The notes below the pieces were generated by a model, which was not told the DNA's origin, made no database searches, and saw only the letters and a list, made by a program, of their open reading frames with translations. A stretch of DNA of 64,000 nt from Nonomuraea solani (GTDB lineage: Bacteria; Actinomycetota; Actinomycetes; Streptosporangiales; Streptosporangiaceae): assembly GCF_900108335.1 (NCBI RefSeq), contig NZ_FNVT01000015.1:124001-188000 (forward strand), in the 5' to 3' direction. Shown piece after piece: positions 1 through 8,530 of the stretch; positions within the stretch are counted from its first letter, which is position 1; each line of letters begins with the position of its first letter. The translations under genes were made by a program, and so were the position numbers.

Positions 1-627
1 GACGGTCAGCTCGTGGAAGTAGCGCGACTGGACCGGGTTGTAGCTGATCACCGGCAGGCCGTCGAAGTCGTCGGGCGTGAGCGGCCGGTCGAGGTCGGCG
101 AGCGGGTGGCCGAGCGGGACCACCGCGCACAGCGGCTCGCGGAAGACGACGCGGGAGTCGAGCGAGGCGATGTCGAAGGGCGGGCGGGCCAGGCCGAGGT
201 CGAGCTCGCCGCGCAGCAGGCCGTCCACCTGCCCGGCGGTGACCCGTTCGTGGAGGATGACGTCGATCTCGGGGAGTTGCTCGGACAGTCGCCTGAGCAG
301 GGGGCCGAGCATGCTGATGGCGGAGACGGCCGTGAAGCCGAGCCGTACGGTGCCCGCCGCGCCGCTGGCGATCCGGCGCGCCCGGTCGCCGGCGGTGTCG
401 ACGAGCGAGAGCATGCGGCGCGCGTCTTCGAGGAAGGCGCGCCCGGCGTCGGTGAGGACGACGCGCCGGTTGTCGCGCTCCAGCAGGGTCACACCGACCA
501 CGCGCTCCAGCTTCTGGATGTGGCGGCTCAGCGGCGGCTGGGTCATGCTCAGGCGATCGGCCGCGCGGCCGAAATGGAGCTCCTCCGCGACCGCCACGAA
601 TGCCCGAATCTGATCCAGTGTTAGCAT
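1..627 (-). CDS. LysR-family transcriptional regulator (C-terminus off the left edge)
   Basis: This minus-strand gene starts at the ATG at 627 and stays open to base 1, so 209 codons of a usual 290-310 are present. The N-terminus reads as a LysR winged helix-turn-helix: MLTLDQIRAFVAVAEELHFG followed by the A-D-R-L-S-M-T-Q-P-P-L-S-R-H-I recognition helix and L-E-R-x-x-G-V-x-L-L-E-R. The remainder is the first part of the LysR inducer-binding domain. It diverges from the tctCBA-gudD operon with about 170 bp between starts, the usual layout for a LysR activator of its neighbour. An aldarate or tricarboxylate inducer is therefore likely, but this is inferred from context only. Confidence 0.9.
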   Translation of the reverse strand, partial: MLTLDQIRAFVAVAEELHFGRAADRLSMTQPPLSRHIQKLERVVGVTLLERDNRRVVLTDAGRAFLEDARRMLSLVDTAGDRARRIASGAAGTVRLGFTAVSAISMLGPLLRRLSEQLPEIDVILHERVTAGQVDGLLRGELDLGLARPPFDIASLDSRVVFREPLCAVVPLGHPLADLDRPLTPDDFDGLPVISYNPVQSRYFHELTV

Positions 628-688
628 GATGCGTAAAGAGTATCACTCGATACCGAATTGAGGCTGGACAGGCATCGAGGCTGGTCCT

Positions 689-704
689 TAGTCTCCGGAG
701 ACTA
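689..704. promoter_or_regulatory. 16-bp perfect palindrome upstream of tctC
   Basis: TAGTCTCCGGAGACTA is a perfect 16-bp palindrome between the divergent LysR and tctC genes. About 13 bp downstream is a second, imperfect inverted repeat (TTGCCGTAA, 2 bp, TTACGCAA at 717-735). Either could be an operator for a dimeric regulator or part of the tctC leader. No clear sigma-70 promoter was found here. Confidence 0.4.
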
Positions 705-795
705 CGAGTGGAAACCTTGCCGTAACCTTACGCAACTCCCCTCCGCTCCCGAGCAGATCACGGGTGGCCGCGCCGCCCGCACGAAGGAGAAGTCA

Positions 796-1803
796 ATGCC
801 GACATCTCGGACAGCCCCCCGCCGCATCCTCATGGGTGTCGCCGGTGCCGCCGCCGCGATCGCACTGACCGCCTGCGGTGGCGTCAAGACGACCTCCTCC
901 GGGAGCAGTGAGGGCAAGTATCCGTCGGGCAACATCGAGTTCAGCGTCGGCGCCTCCGCCGGCGGCTCCACCGACCTGATCACCCGGGCGCTGGCCCAGG
1001 GCATGTCCAAGGAGCTGGGCGTCTCGGCGCCGGTGCTCAACAAGCCCGGCGCCAACGGGGCGCTCAACGCCAAGGAGCTGCAGGCCGCCAAGCCCGACGG
1101 CTACAAGATCGCCGTACAGAACGCCTCGCTCTTCACGATCACGCCGCTCACGGTGTCGGCCGCCGAGGCCACGAAGATCGACTCGTTCGATGTCATCACC
1201 GGGATCTCCCGTGACGACTACGTCATGGCGACCAACCCCAAGTCCGGCTTCAAGTCCATCGAGGACATGAAGAAGGCGGGCAAGACGATCCGCTACGGCA
1301 CCACCGGCGTCGGCACCGGCGCCCAGCTCGCCTCGGCGCTGACCTTCAAGAGCGCCGGGATCGAGGCCACGGCCGTGCCGTTCGACGGCGGCGCCCCGGC
1401 CCTGACCGCGCTGCTGGGCAACCAGGTCGACGTCTCGACCATGCAGATCGGCGAGGCCATCGAGAACGTCAAGGCCGGCAAGCTCGTCCCGCTGGCGGTG
1501 TTCTCGCAGGAGCGCATCCCGTTCATGCCGGACGTCAAGACGGCCAAGGAGCAGGGCTTCGACGTCCTCGTGACGCAGTACCGCTTCCTGACGGCGCCCA
1601 AGGGCACGCCTGAGGACGTCAAGGCCAAGCTGCTCGAGACCGCGAAGAAGACGTTCGCCACGCCCGAGTACAAGAAGTTCAACGAGGACAACTCGCTCAC
1701 TCCGATGGAGGTCTCCCCGCAGGAGGTCCTGACCTCGCTGCAGAGCGACTCCGAGACCTACAAGAAGCAGCTGGACGAGTTCGGCATCAACCTCGCCGGC
1801 TGA
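796..1803 (+). CDS. tctC: Tripartite tricarboxylate transporter substrate-binding lipoprotein (TctC family)
   Basis: This is the extracytoplasmic binding protein of a TTT-type secondary transporter. The ATG at 796 is preferred over the upstream TTG at 658 because GAAGGAGAAG lies just upstream and translation then begins with a lipoprotein signal peptide (RR-containing n-region, hydrophobic core, lipobox L-T-A-C, with Cys at about residue 27). The mature protein has the TctC hallmarks: GKYPSGNIEFSVGASAGGSTD near the N-terminus, GANGALNAKELQAAKPDGY, and the C-terminal K-A-K-L-L-E-T-A-K-K-T-F. The length of 335 aa is normal. It leads tctB-tctA-usp-gudD, so the ligand is probably an aldarate such as glucarate; this is inferred from gudD and the two dehydratases nearby. 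Confidence 0.93.
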   Translation: MPTSRTAPRRILMGVAGAAAAIALTACGGVKTTSSGSSEGKYPSGNIEFSVGASAGGSTDLITRALAQGMSKELGVSAPVLNKPGANGALNAKELQAAKPDGYKIAVQNASLFTITPLTVSAAEATKIDSFDVITGISRDDYVMATNPKSGFKSIEDMKKAGKTIRYGTTGVGTGAQLASALTFKSAGIEATAVPFDGGAPALTALLGNQVDVSTMQIGEAIENVKAGKLVPLAVFSQERIPFMPDVKTAKEQGFDVLVTQYRFLTAPKGTPEDVKAKLLETAKKTFATPEYKKFNEDNSLTPMEVSPQEVLTSLQSDSETYKKQLDEFGINLAG

Positions 1804-1816
1804 TCGAGGAGTTCAC

Positions 1817-2362
1817 ATGTCCATGTCCGACCCCAACGGGCCGCCCGCGCCGGATGAGCCCGAGGGCGACCTGAAGGCCGAGACCGAACGGCTGCTGGCC
1901 GAGCTCGAAGAGCAGCGGCCGCCCCACGCGGGCCCGATCGCGCAGGTCGGCGCGGCCCTGGTGGCGCTCGTCGTCGGCGTGCTCGGCGCGGTCGGGTCGT
2001 ACGCGCTGGGCCTCGGGCGGCTCACCGCTCCCGGGCCCGGCCTGTGGCCGTTCGCCATCAGCGTCGTGATCGTCGTGCTGTCGGCGGTGCTCGTCTTCAC
2101 GGGCCGCGGCCTGCAGGACACCGAGCGCTTCTCCAAGGCGAGCCTGCTGACCGCGGGCGGCCTGGTGACGCTCGTGGTGTGGGCCGCGCTGCTGCCGGTG
2201 ATCGGCTTCGAGATCCCGTCTCTGCTGCTCATGTTCGTCTGGCTCCGCCTGCTGGGCAAAGAGTCGTGGCGCTCCTCCATCGTGGTCAGCATCGGCGCCG
2301 TGGCGGCGTTCTACGTGCTGTTCGTGGTGCTGCTGCAGATCCCGCTTCCGCGACTCATCTGA
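1817..2362 (+). CDS. tctB: Tripartite tricarboxylate transporter small membrane subunit (TctB family)
   Basis: A 181-aa membrane protein starting 13 bp after tctC with GAGGAG in front of its ATG. After a hydrophilic Pro/Glu-rich N-terminus of about 45 residues there are four hydrophobic segments, including VGAALVALVVGVLGAVGSYA, then one containing FAISVVIVVLSAVLVFTG, and the final IGAVAAFYVLFVVLLQIPLP. This is the four-helix TctB topology. The G-L-G-x-x-x-A-P-G-P-G-x-W-P-F segment is typical of the family. TctB is the poorly conserved small subunit that partners TctA in the membrane. Its position between tctC and tctA confirms the assignment. Confidence 0.9.
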   Translation: MSMSDPNGPPAPDEPEGDLKAETERLLAELEEQRPPHAGPIAQVGAALVALVVGVLGAVGSYALGLGRLTAPGPGLWPFAISVVIVVLSAVLVFTGRGLQDTERFSKASLLTAGGLVTLVVWAALLPVIGFEIPSLLLMFVWLRLLGKESWRSSIVVSIGAVAAFYVLFVVLLQIPLPRLI

Positions 2363-2371
2363 GAAAGTCAC

Positions 2372-3868
2372 ATGGACATCTCCCCGATCATCGACGGCTT
2401 CGGCGTCGTCCTCGAACCGGCCAACCTGCTCTACTGCTTCATCGGCGTCATCATCGGCATGCTGATCGGCGTGCTGCCGGGCCTCGGGCCCGGCGCCACG
2501 ATCGCCATCCTGCTGCCGATCACGTACGGCATCGGCCCGGTCTCCGCGATCATCATGCTGGCCGGCATCTTCTACGGCGCCCAGTACGGCGGCACGATCA
2601 CCTCGGTCCTGCTGCGCCTGCCGGGCGAGGCGTCGTCCGTGGTGACCGTCTTCGACGGATTCGCGCTGGCCAGGCAGGGCAAGGCGGGCACCGCGCTCGG
2701 CATCGCGGCCATCGGCTCCTTCGTCGGCGGCACGGTCTCGATCCTCGGCCTGACGCTCGTCGCGCCGATCGTGGCCGGGTTCGCGCTCGACTTCGGGCCG
2801 CCCGAGTACGCGGCCCTGGGCGTTCTGGGCGTGCTGCTGATCTCCTCGGTCGGCAACGGCAACAAGCTCAAGGCCATCGTCGCCGCCTGCGTCGGCCTGC
2901 TGATCGCGACCGTGGGCCGCGACACCTTCACCGGCGCGGAGCGCTTCACGTTCGGCAGCCTGAACCTGGCCGAGGGCATCGACTTCATCCCGATCGCCAT
3001 GGGCCTGTTCGGCCTGAGCGAGATCCTCTACAACCTGGAGGAGCGGCACAACAAGGTCTCCGCCCCGGCCAAGGTCGGCAACGTGTGGCCGTCGCGCCAG
3101 GACCTCGGGCAGGCCAAGGGCGCCATCGGGCGCGGCTCGCTCATCGGGTTCGTGCTGGGCGTGCTGCCCGGCGGTGGCGCGGTGCTGTCGTCGCTGGCCG
3201 CGTACGCGTTCGAGAAGCGGCGGGCCAAGAACCCCGAGCGCTTCGGCAAGGGCGCCATCGAGGGCGTGGCCGCGCCGGAGACCGCCAACAACGCCGCGGC
3301 CACGTCGTCGTTCATCCCGCTGCTGACCCTCGGCATCCCGGCGAACGCGACCATGGCCCTGATGTTCGGCGCGCTGCTCATCCAGGGCATCCAGCCGGGC
3401 CCGCAGCTCGTCACCGAGCACCCCGACGTCTTCTGGGGCGTCATCAACTCGATGTACATCGGCAACATCCTGCTGCTGATCATGAGCATCCCGATGGTGG
3501 GCGTGTTCGTGAAGATCCTGCGGATCCGCCCGGCCGTGCTGGCGCCGATCACGGTGCTCATCACCCTGCTCGGCGCGTACACCGTGAACAACCAGGTCTA
3601 CGACATCTTCCTGGTGATCGCGTTCGGCCTGCTGGGCTATCTGATGAAGAAGTTCGGCTTCGAGCCGGGGCCGCTCGTGCTCGCGTTCGTGCTGGGCTCG
3701 ATGATCGAGAACTCGGCGCGGCAGTCGCTGCTCATCTTCGGCGGCGACCCGGCCGGCTTCCTCACCCGTCCCATCTCGGGGACCGTGTTCGCCCTGGTCG
3801 TGATCGTCGCGGCCTGGCCACTGATCCGTAAGGCACTGCCCCGCCGTACCAAGGAGCTGACCTCATGA
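2372..3868 (+). CDS. tctA: Tripartite tricarboxylate transporter large permease (TctA family)
   Basis: The large membrane subunit of the TTT transporter, 498 aa with about a dozen hydrophobic segments. It contains the conserved TctA blocks: GVLPGLGPGATIAILLPITY near residue 35, FYGAQYGGTITSVLLRLPGE near 70, GVLPGGGAVLSSLAAYAFEK, and the ETANNAAATSSFIPLLTLGI motif in the second half. TTT systems are secondary transporters that use an ion gradient and a binding protein instead of ATP. The gene overlaps the next one by four bases (ATGA), showing translational coupling. The substrate is probably glucarate or a related aldarate, from the gudD neighbour. Confidence 0.95.
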   Translation: MDISPIIDGFGVVLEPANLLYCFIGVIIGMLIGVLPGLGPGATIAILLPITYGIGPVSAIIMLAGIFYGAQYGGTITSVLLRLPGEASSVVTVFDGFALARQGKAGTALGIAAIGSFVGGTVSILGLTLVAPIVAGFALDFGPPEYAALGVLGVLLISSVGNGNKLKAIVAACVGLLIATVGRDTFTGAERFTFGSLNLAEGIDFIPIAMGLFGLSEILYNLEERHNKVSAPAKVGNVWPSRQDLGQAKGAIGRGSLIGFVLGVLPGGGAVLSSLAAYAFEKRRAKNPERFGKGAIEGVAAPETANNAAATSSFIPLLTLGIPANATMALMFGALLIQGIQPGPQLVTEHPDVFWGVINSMYIGNILLLIMSIPMVGVFVKILRIRPAVLAPITVLITLLGAYTVNNQVYDIFLVIAFGLLGYLMKKFGFEPGPLVLAFVLGSMIENSARQSLLIFGGDPAGFLTRPISGTVFALVVIVAAWPLIRKALPRRTKELTS

Positions 3869-4260
3869 CCATCCTCGTCGGTTACCTGCCGACGCCCGAG
3901 GGCGAGGCCGCCGTGGACGCGGGCCTGCGCGAGGGCGCCCTGCGCGGTGAGCGCGTGATCATCGTGAACTCGCCGCGCCGCGGCGCGCCCGTCGACGAGC
4001 GCAAGATCGACGAGGCCGCCGGCGACGCGCTCCTGGAGCGGGCGCGCGCGGCCGGTGTCGAGGCCGAGGTACGCCAGCCGCTGCACGACGACGACCTGCC
4101 CGAGACCTTCGAGGCCCTGGTCGGGGAGACCGGCGGCACGCTGATCGTCATCGGGCTGCGGCATCGTTCGCTCGTGGGCAAGTTCATCCTGGGCAGCGAG
4201 GCGCAGCGCATCCTCATGGAGGCGAGCGTGCCGGTGTTGACCGTGAAGGCTCCCCAGTGA
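3865..4260 (+). CDS. Universal stress protein (UspA family)
   Basis: A 131-aa single-domain Usp protein. It begins with the family's ILVGYLPTPEG strand and ends with the nucleotide-binding pattern G-L-R-H-R-S-L-V-G-K-F-I-L-G-S, which fits G-x2-G-x9-G-[ST], followed by VPVLTVK. This marks it as the ATP-binding type. It overlaps tctA by four bases and gudD by four bases, so it is made with the transporter. Usp proteins are often encoded beside TTT and TRAP transporters, where they are thought to modulate transport; no direct evidence is visible here. Confidence 0.9.
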   Translation: MTILVGYLPTPEGEAAVDAGLREGALRGERVIIVNSPRRGAPVDERKIDEAAGDALLERARAAGVEAEVRQPLHDDDLPETFEALVGETGGTLIVIGLRHRSLVGKFILGSEAQRILMEASVPVLTVKAPQ

Positions 4261-5522
4261 GCGCGGGCCGGGTCAGCCGGGTCTCCGTCACGCCGGTCGC
4301 CTTCCGCGACCCGCCCCTGCTGAACGTGGTGGGGGTGCACCAGCCGTACGTGCTGCGCGCCATCGTCCAGGTGCACACCGACTCCGGGCTGGTGGGGCTG
4401 GGTGAGACCTACGCCGACCTGGCCCATCTCGAGCGGCTCGGCGCGGTGGCGGCCTCGCTGCCGGGCACGGACGTGTTCGACGTCAACGGGCTGCGCCGCG
4501 TCGTGGTGGAGACGCTGGGCGCGTCCACGGGCGGGGCGGGCGCCAGCTTCGGCGGCATGCTGGAGGTCTCCAGCGCCGTGGACACCGTGGCGGCGCCGTT
4601 CGAGGTGGCGCTGCTCGACCTGCAGGGCAAGGCGCTGGGCCGGCCGGTGAGCGACCTGCTCGGCGGCGCCGTACGCGACCATGTGCCCTACTCGGCGTAC
4701 CTGTTCTACAAGTGGGCCGGCCACCCCGGCCACGACGACGACTCGTGGGGCGAGGGCCGCACGCCCGAGCAGATGGTCGCCCAGGCGCGGCGGATGATCT
4801 CCGACTACGGCTTCACCGCCATCAAGCTCAAGGGCGGCGTGTACGAGCCCCGCCACGAGATCGAGACCGTCGAGGCCCTGGCCGCCGCGTTCCCCGGGCA
4901 CGCGCTGCGCATCGACCCCAACGGCGCCTGGACGGTGGAGACCTCCATCAAGGTGGCCGACCGGCTCGCGGGCGCCCTGGAATATCTGGAGGACCCGACG
5001 CCCGGCATCGAGGGCATGGCCGAGGTCGCCAAGCACACCGACCTGCCGCTGGCGACGAACATGTGCGTCATCGCCTTCGAGCACCTCAAGCCGGCCGTCG
5101 CCGCCGACGCCGTCCAGGTCGTCCTGTCGGACCACCACCTGTGGGGCGGGCTGCGGCGCTCGGCGCTGCTCGGCGGCATCTGCGAGACGTTCGGGATGGG
5201 CCTGTCGATGCACTCGAACTCGCACCTCGGTGTGAGCCTGGCCGCGATGACCCACCTGGCGGCCGCGACCCCGAACCTCACCTACGCCTGCGACACGCAC
5301 TACCCGTGGAAGACGGAGGAGGTCGTCAAGCCGGGGGCGCTGGAGTTCCGCGACGGCGGCGTGGCCGTGCCCACCGGTGCGGGGCTGGGCGTCGAGCTCG
5401 ACGAGGACGCGCTGGCCGCCCTGCACGAGCAGTACGTCACCTGCGGCCAGCGCGGCCGCGAGGACACCGCCTACATGCGCACGATCGAGCCGGGCTTCTC
5501 TCCCAACACCGCCCGCTGGTGA
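4257..5522 (+). CDS. gudD: Glucarate dehydratase (enolase superfamily)
   Basis: Dehydrates D-glucarate (and usually L-idarate) to 5-keto-4-deoxyglucarate. The 421-aa protein has the full GlucD active site in order: Lys190-x-Lys192 in A-I-K-L-K-G-G, Asp220 and Asn222 in I-D-P-N-G-A-W, Glu245 in Y-L-E-D-P-T-P-G, Asn268 in A-T-N-M-C-V, Asp292 in L-S-D-H-H, and His319-x-Asn321 in S-M-H-S-N-S-H-L-G. The His-Asp pair and the M-H-S-N-S-H-L-G motif separate it from mandelate racemase-type members. It starts with GTG overlapping the usp stop and ends 1 bp from the convergent GntR gene. The downstream enzymes for ketodeoxyglucarate are not in this window. Confidence 0.93.
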   Translation: MSAGRVSRVSVTPVAFRDPPLLNVVGVHQPYVLRAIVQVHTDSGLVGLGETYADLAHLERLGAVAASLPGTDVFDVNGLRRVVVETLGASTGGAGASFGGMLEVSSAVDTVAAPFEVALLDLQGKALGRPVSDLLGGAVRDHVPYSAYLFYKWAGHPGHDDDSWGEGRTPEQMVAQARRMISDYGFTAIKLKGGVYEPRHEIETVEALAAAFPGHALRIDPNGAWTVETSIKVADRLAGALEYLEDPTPGIEGMAEVAKHTDLPLATNMCVIAFEHLKPAVAADAVQVVLSDHHLWGGLRRSALLGGICETFGMGLSMHSNSHLGVSLAAMTHLAAATPNLTYACDTHYPWKTEEVVKPGALEFRDGGVAVPTGAGLGVELDEDALAALHEQYVTCGQRGREDTAYMRTIEPGFSPNTARW

Positions 5523-5523
5523 G

Positions 5524-6258
5524 TCAGGGCGTCTGCAGGCGGGCGCGCGAGTTGGACAGGTGCAGCCGCATCGCCGCCCGCGCCGCCGCGGCGTCCTGGT
5601 CGGCGATGGCCCGGTAGACGTTCTCGTGTTCGAGCGTCACCCGCGTGAAGTGGGTGGCGTTCGAGACCGAGTAGACGTGCTCCAGCCGCGTGCGCGGCAA
5701 CATGATCATCATCGGGCCGAGCGAGGCCAGCAGGTCGGAGTAGAACCGGTTGCCCGACGCGAGCGCGACCTTCAGGTGGAACTCGAAGTCGGCCTCGACG
5801 GCGTGGCCGGGCTGCTCGCCGGTGCTCCCGAGGTCGACCAGGGCCCGTTCGATGGCCTTGAGCTGCAGGTCCGTACGGCGTTCAGCGGCCAGCCCGGCCG
5901 CCTCCGACTCGATCCCGATCCGGAAGTCGATCATGTCGAGGACGTCGCGGTGGGTGCGGATCCGCGACGCCTCCACGGAGAAGGCCGTGGAGGCGGGCAG
6001 GGCCAGCACGAACGAGCCGCGTCCCTGGAAGGTCTCGACGAGGCCGGCGGCCTGGAGCCGTGAGACGGCCTCGCGGACCACCGTGCGGCTCACGCCGAAC
6101 TCCTGGATCAGCGAGGACTCGGTCGGGAGCTTCTGGCCCGGCTCGATCTCGCCGGCCAGGATGCGGGCCTTGAGCCGCTCGACGAGCTCGTGCGCGAGGC
6201 CGCGCCCGGTGTCGCGGTCGAGCCTGCGATCCGGGGGAACGTCTGGCACGGGGGACAA
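5524..6258 (-). CDS. GntR-family regulator, FadR/FCD subgroup
   Basis: A 244-aa regulator with an N-terminal winged helix (E-I-E-P-G-Q-K-L-P-T-E-S-x-L-x-x-E-F-G-V-S-R-T-V-V-R-E-A-V-S-R-L) and an all-helical FCD ligand-binding domain containing the D-x4-R and H-x3-H type metal-site residues (FRIGIESEAAG; DFEFHLKVALASGN; final RLHLSNSRARL). It is the last gene of the minus-strand dehydratase operon, one base after the preceding stop. The TTG at 6258 lacks a good ribosome site, and a GTG three codons later is an alternative. FCD regulators typically bind sugar acids, so an aldarate or its keto-deoxy product is a likely ligand. Repeated TCGTATG half-sites at the operon promoter are candidate operators. 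Confidence 0.9.
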   Translation of the reverse strand: MSPVPDVPPDRRLDRDTGRGLAHELVERLKARILAGEIEPGQKLPTESSLIQEFGVSRTVVREAVSRLQAAGLVETFQGRGSFVLALPASTAFSVEASRIRTHRDVLDMIDFRIGIESEAAGLAAERRTDLQLKAIERALVDLGSTGEQPGHAVEADFEFHLKVALASGNRFYSDLLASLGPMMIMLPRTRLEHVYSVSNATHFTRVTLEHENVYRAIADQDAAAARAAMRLHLSNSRARLQTP

Positions 6259-6259
6259 T

Positions 6260-7378
6260 TTACCGGATCTCGATGTCGTCGAGCCGCCACTTCGCCGCGT
6301 CGCCGGCGAGGGTGAGGCCCAGTCCCGGCCGGTCGGGCACCCGCATGCGCCCGTCCTCGATCGTCAGGCGCTCGGCGAACAGCGGCGAGAGCCATTCGAT
6401 GTGCTCGACCCAGGAGTCGCGCGGGTAGGCGGCGGCCAGGTGCACGTGGATCTCCATCACGAAGTGCGGGGCGACCTGCAGGTGGGCGTGGTCGGCCAGC
6501 GCGGCGATCCGGAGGTAAGGCGTGATGCCGCCGACGCGGGGCACGTCGGGCTGCAGGAAGTCGGCGCCGCGCAGGTCGATGAGGCGGACCAGGTCGGGCA
6601 CGCTCGTGAGCATCTCGCCGGTGGCGATCGGTGTGTCGAGGGTGGCCGCGAGCCGCGCGTGCCCTTCGGCGTCGTACGCGTCGAGCGGCTCCTCGATCCA
6701 GACCAGCCCGAACTCCTCCGCGACCCTGCCGAACCGCAGCGCGGAGGGCCGGTCCCACTGCTGGTTGGCATCCACCATCAGCGGCGTGCCGTCGCCGATG
6801 TGCTCACGGACGGCCGCCAGCCGCCGCAGGTCGGCCCGCATGTCGGGCTGGCCCACCTTGATCTTGATGCCGCCGATGCCGTCCTTCAGCGACTGCGCGG
6901 CCCGTTCCTTGACCTCCTCGATCGGCGCCTGGAGGTAGCCGCCCGAGGTGTTGTAGACCCGGACGGAGTCCCGGTGGGCGCCGAGCAGCTTGGCCAGCGG
7001 CAGGCCCGCCCGCTTCGCCTTGACGTCCCACAGGGCGACGTCGATGGCGGCCAGCGCCTGCGTGGCCACACCGGAGCGGCCCACCGAGGCGCCCGCCCAC
7101 AGCAGCCGCTCGTAGATCCGCCCGATGTCGGAGGGGTCCTCGCCGAGCAGGTTCGGGGCCACCTCCTTGGCGTGCGCGAACTGGGCCCGGCAACCGGCCC
7201 GCGTCGTGTAGGAGAACCCCAGCCCGGTCAGCCCGTCCGTGGTCGTGATCTCACAGGTCAGGACGTCGATGTGGGTGAGGGGCCGCTGCCGCCCCGTGGC
7301 CACCTTGGCGTCGCTGACGGCGAAGGCGAGCGGGACGGCGTAGTGGCCGAGCCGTACCGACGCGATGCGGTCGCCCAC
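6260..7378 (-). CDS. Galactarate/talarate dehydratase-like enolase superfamily enzyme (copy 2)
   Basis: A 372-aa mandelate racemase-subgroup protein, closely similar over its whole length to the gene just upstream (7382-8503). The catalytic set is intact: Lys-x-Lys in G-G-I-K-I-K-V-G-Q-P, D-A-N-Q-Q-W, W-I-E-E-P-L-D-A-Y-D, I-A-T-G-E-M, F-L-Q-P-D-V-P-R-V-G-G, and the general-base His in A-P-H-F-V-M-E-I-H. Compared with its neighbour it differs most at the N-terminal capping strand (S-V-R-L-G-H-Y-A-V-P-L) and in F-V-M-E versus F-A-M-E. The cap controls specificity, so it may act on a different diastereomer. It follows its paralogue by 3 bp and precedes the GntR gene by 1 bp. Confidence 0.85.
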   Translation of the reverse strand: MGDRIASVRLGHYAVPLAFAVSDAKVATGRQRPLTHIDVLTCEITTTDGLTGLGFSYTTRAGCRAQFAHAKEVAPNLLGEDPSDIGRIYERLLWAGASVGRSGVATQALAAIDVALWDVKAKRAGLPLAKLLGAHRDSVRVYNTSGGYLQAPIEEVKERAAQSLKDGIGGIKIKVGQPDMRADLRRLAAVREHIGDGTPLMVDANQQWDRPSALRFGRVAEEFGLVWIEEPLDAYDAEGHARLAATLDTPIATGEMLTSVPDLVRLIDLRGADFLQPDVPRVGGITPYLRIAALADHAHLQVAPHFVMEIHVHLAAAYPRDSWVEHIEWLSPLFAERLTIEDGRMRVPDRPGLGLTLAGDAAKWRLDDIEIR

Positions 7379-7381
7379 GGG

Positions 7382-8503
7382 TCAGGCCTTCCCGAACTCG
7401 ACGCTGTCGACGACCCACTTGCGGCACTGCTCGCTGAGCGTGAACCCGAGCCCGGGCCGGTCCGGGACGATCATGCGGCCGTCGCGGGTCTCCAGGCGCT
7501 CGTTGAACAGCGGATTGAGCCACTCGAAGTGCTCGACCCAGGGCTCGCGCGGGTAGGCGGCGGCCAGGTGCAGGTGGATCTCCATGGCGAAGTGCGGGGC
7601 GAGCTGCAGCCCGGCGTGGTCGGCGAGCGTGGCCAGCCGCAGGAAGGGGGTGATGCCGCCGACGCGCGGGGCGTCCGGCTGGATGATGTCGGCGGCGCGG
7701 GCCTCGATGAGGCGGACGTGCTCGGCGACGCTGGAGAGCATCTCGCCGGTCGCGATCGGCGTGTCGAGGGCCGCGGCGAGCTGGGCGTGCCCTTCGGCGT
7801 CGTACGCGTCGAGCGGCTCCTCGATCCAGACCAGCCCGAGGTCCTCGACCGCGCGCCCGAACCGCAGGGCCGAGGGCCGGTCCCACTGCTGGTTGGCGTC
7901 CACCATCAGCGGCGTGTCGTCGCCGATGTGCTCGCGGACGGCCGCCAGGCGCCGCAGGTCGGCCTTCATGTCGGGCTGCCCGACCTTGATCTTGATGCCG
8001 CCGATGCCGTCCGCCAGCGACTGCGCGGCCCGCGCCTTGACCTCCTCGATCGGCGCGTGCAGGAAGCCGCCGGAGGTGTTGTACGTCCGGACCGAGTCGC
8101 GGTAGGCGCCGAGCAGCTTGGCCAGCGGCAGGCCCGCCCGCTTCGCCTTGAGGTCCCAGAGTGCGACGTCGATGGCGGCCAGGGCCTGCGTGGCGACGCC
8201 GGAGCGGCCGACCGAGGCGCCGGCCCACAGCAGGGTCTCGTACACCTTGCCGATGTCGGAGGGGTCCTGGCCGAGCAGGTTCTCGCCGACCTCCTTGGCG
8301 TGGGCGTACTGGGCGGGGCCGCCCGCGCGCTTGGAGTAGCTGAAGCCGGTGCCGCTGTGGCCGTCCTCGGTCGCGATCTCGGCGAACAGGAAGGCGATCT
8401 CGGTCATCGGCTTCTGCCGCCCGGTGAGGACCTTGGCGTCGCTGATGGGGACGTCGAGGGGCAGCGTGACGGAGGAGAGCGAGACGTGGCGGATGCGGTC
8501 CAT
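7382..8503 (-). CDS. L-talarate/galactarate dehydratase (enolase superfamily)
   Basis: A 373-aa enzyme that closely resembles the characterised Salmonella L-talarate/galactarate dehydratase. Shared blocks include SDAKVLTGRQKP, WAGASVGRSG, KAKRAGLPLAKLLGA, YNTSGGFLH, D-A-N-Q-Q-W-D-R, W-I-E-E-P-L-D-A-Y-D and A-P-H-F-A-M-E-I-H-L-H-L. Catalytic residues are Lys171 and Lys173, Asp202 and Asn204, Glu228, Glu254, and His304 as base on the opposite face. The ATG at 8503 with GAGG about 10 bases upstream is chosen over an upstream ATG at 8554, which lies ahead of the predicted transcription start. First gene of the three-gene dehydratase-GntR operon. The product would be 5-keto-4-deoxyglucarate, the same product as GudD. 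Confidence 0.92.
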   Translation of the reverse strand: MDRIRHVSLSSVTLPLDVPISDAKVLTGRQKPMTEIAFLFAEIATEDGHSGTGFSYSKRAGGPAQYAHAKEVGENLLGQDPSDIGKVYETLLWAGASVGRSGVATQALAAIDVALWDLKAKRAGLPLAKLLGAYRDSVRTYNTSGGFLHAPIEEVKARAAQSLADGIGGIKIKVGQPDMKADLRRLAAVREHIGDDTPLMVDANQQWDRPSALRFGRAVEDLGLVWIEEPLDAYDAEGHAQLAAALDTPIATGEMLSSVAEHVRLIEARAADIIQPDAPRVGGITPFLRLATLADHAGLQLAPHFAMEIHLHLAAAYPREPWVEHFEWLNPLFNERLETRDGRMIVPDRPGLGFTLSEQCRKWVVDSVEFGKA

Positions 8504-8530
8504 GGAGGTCCTCGTACGTTGGCGGCAGAA

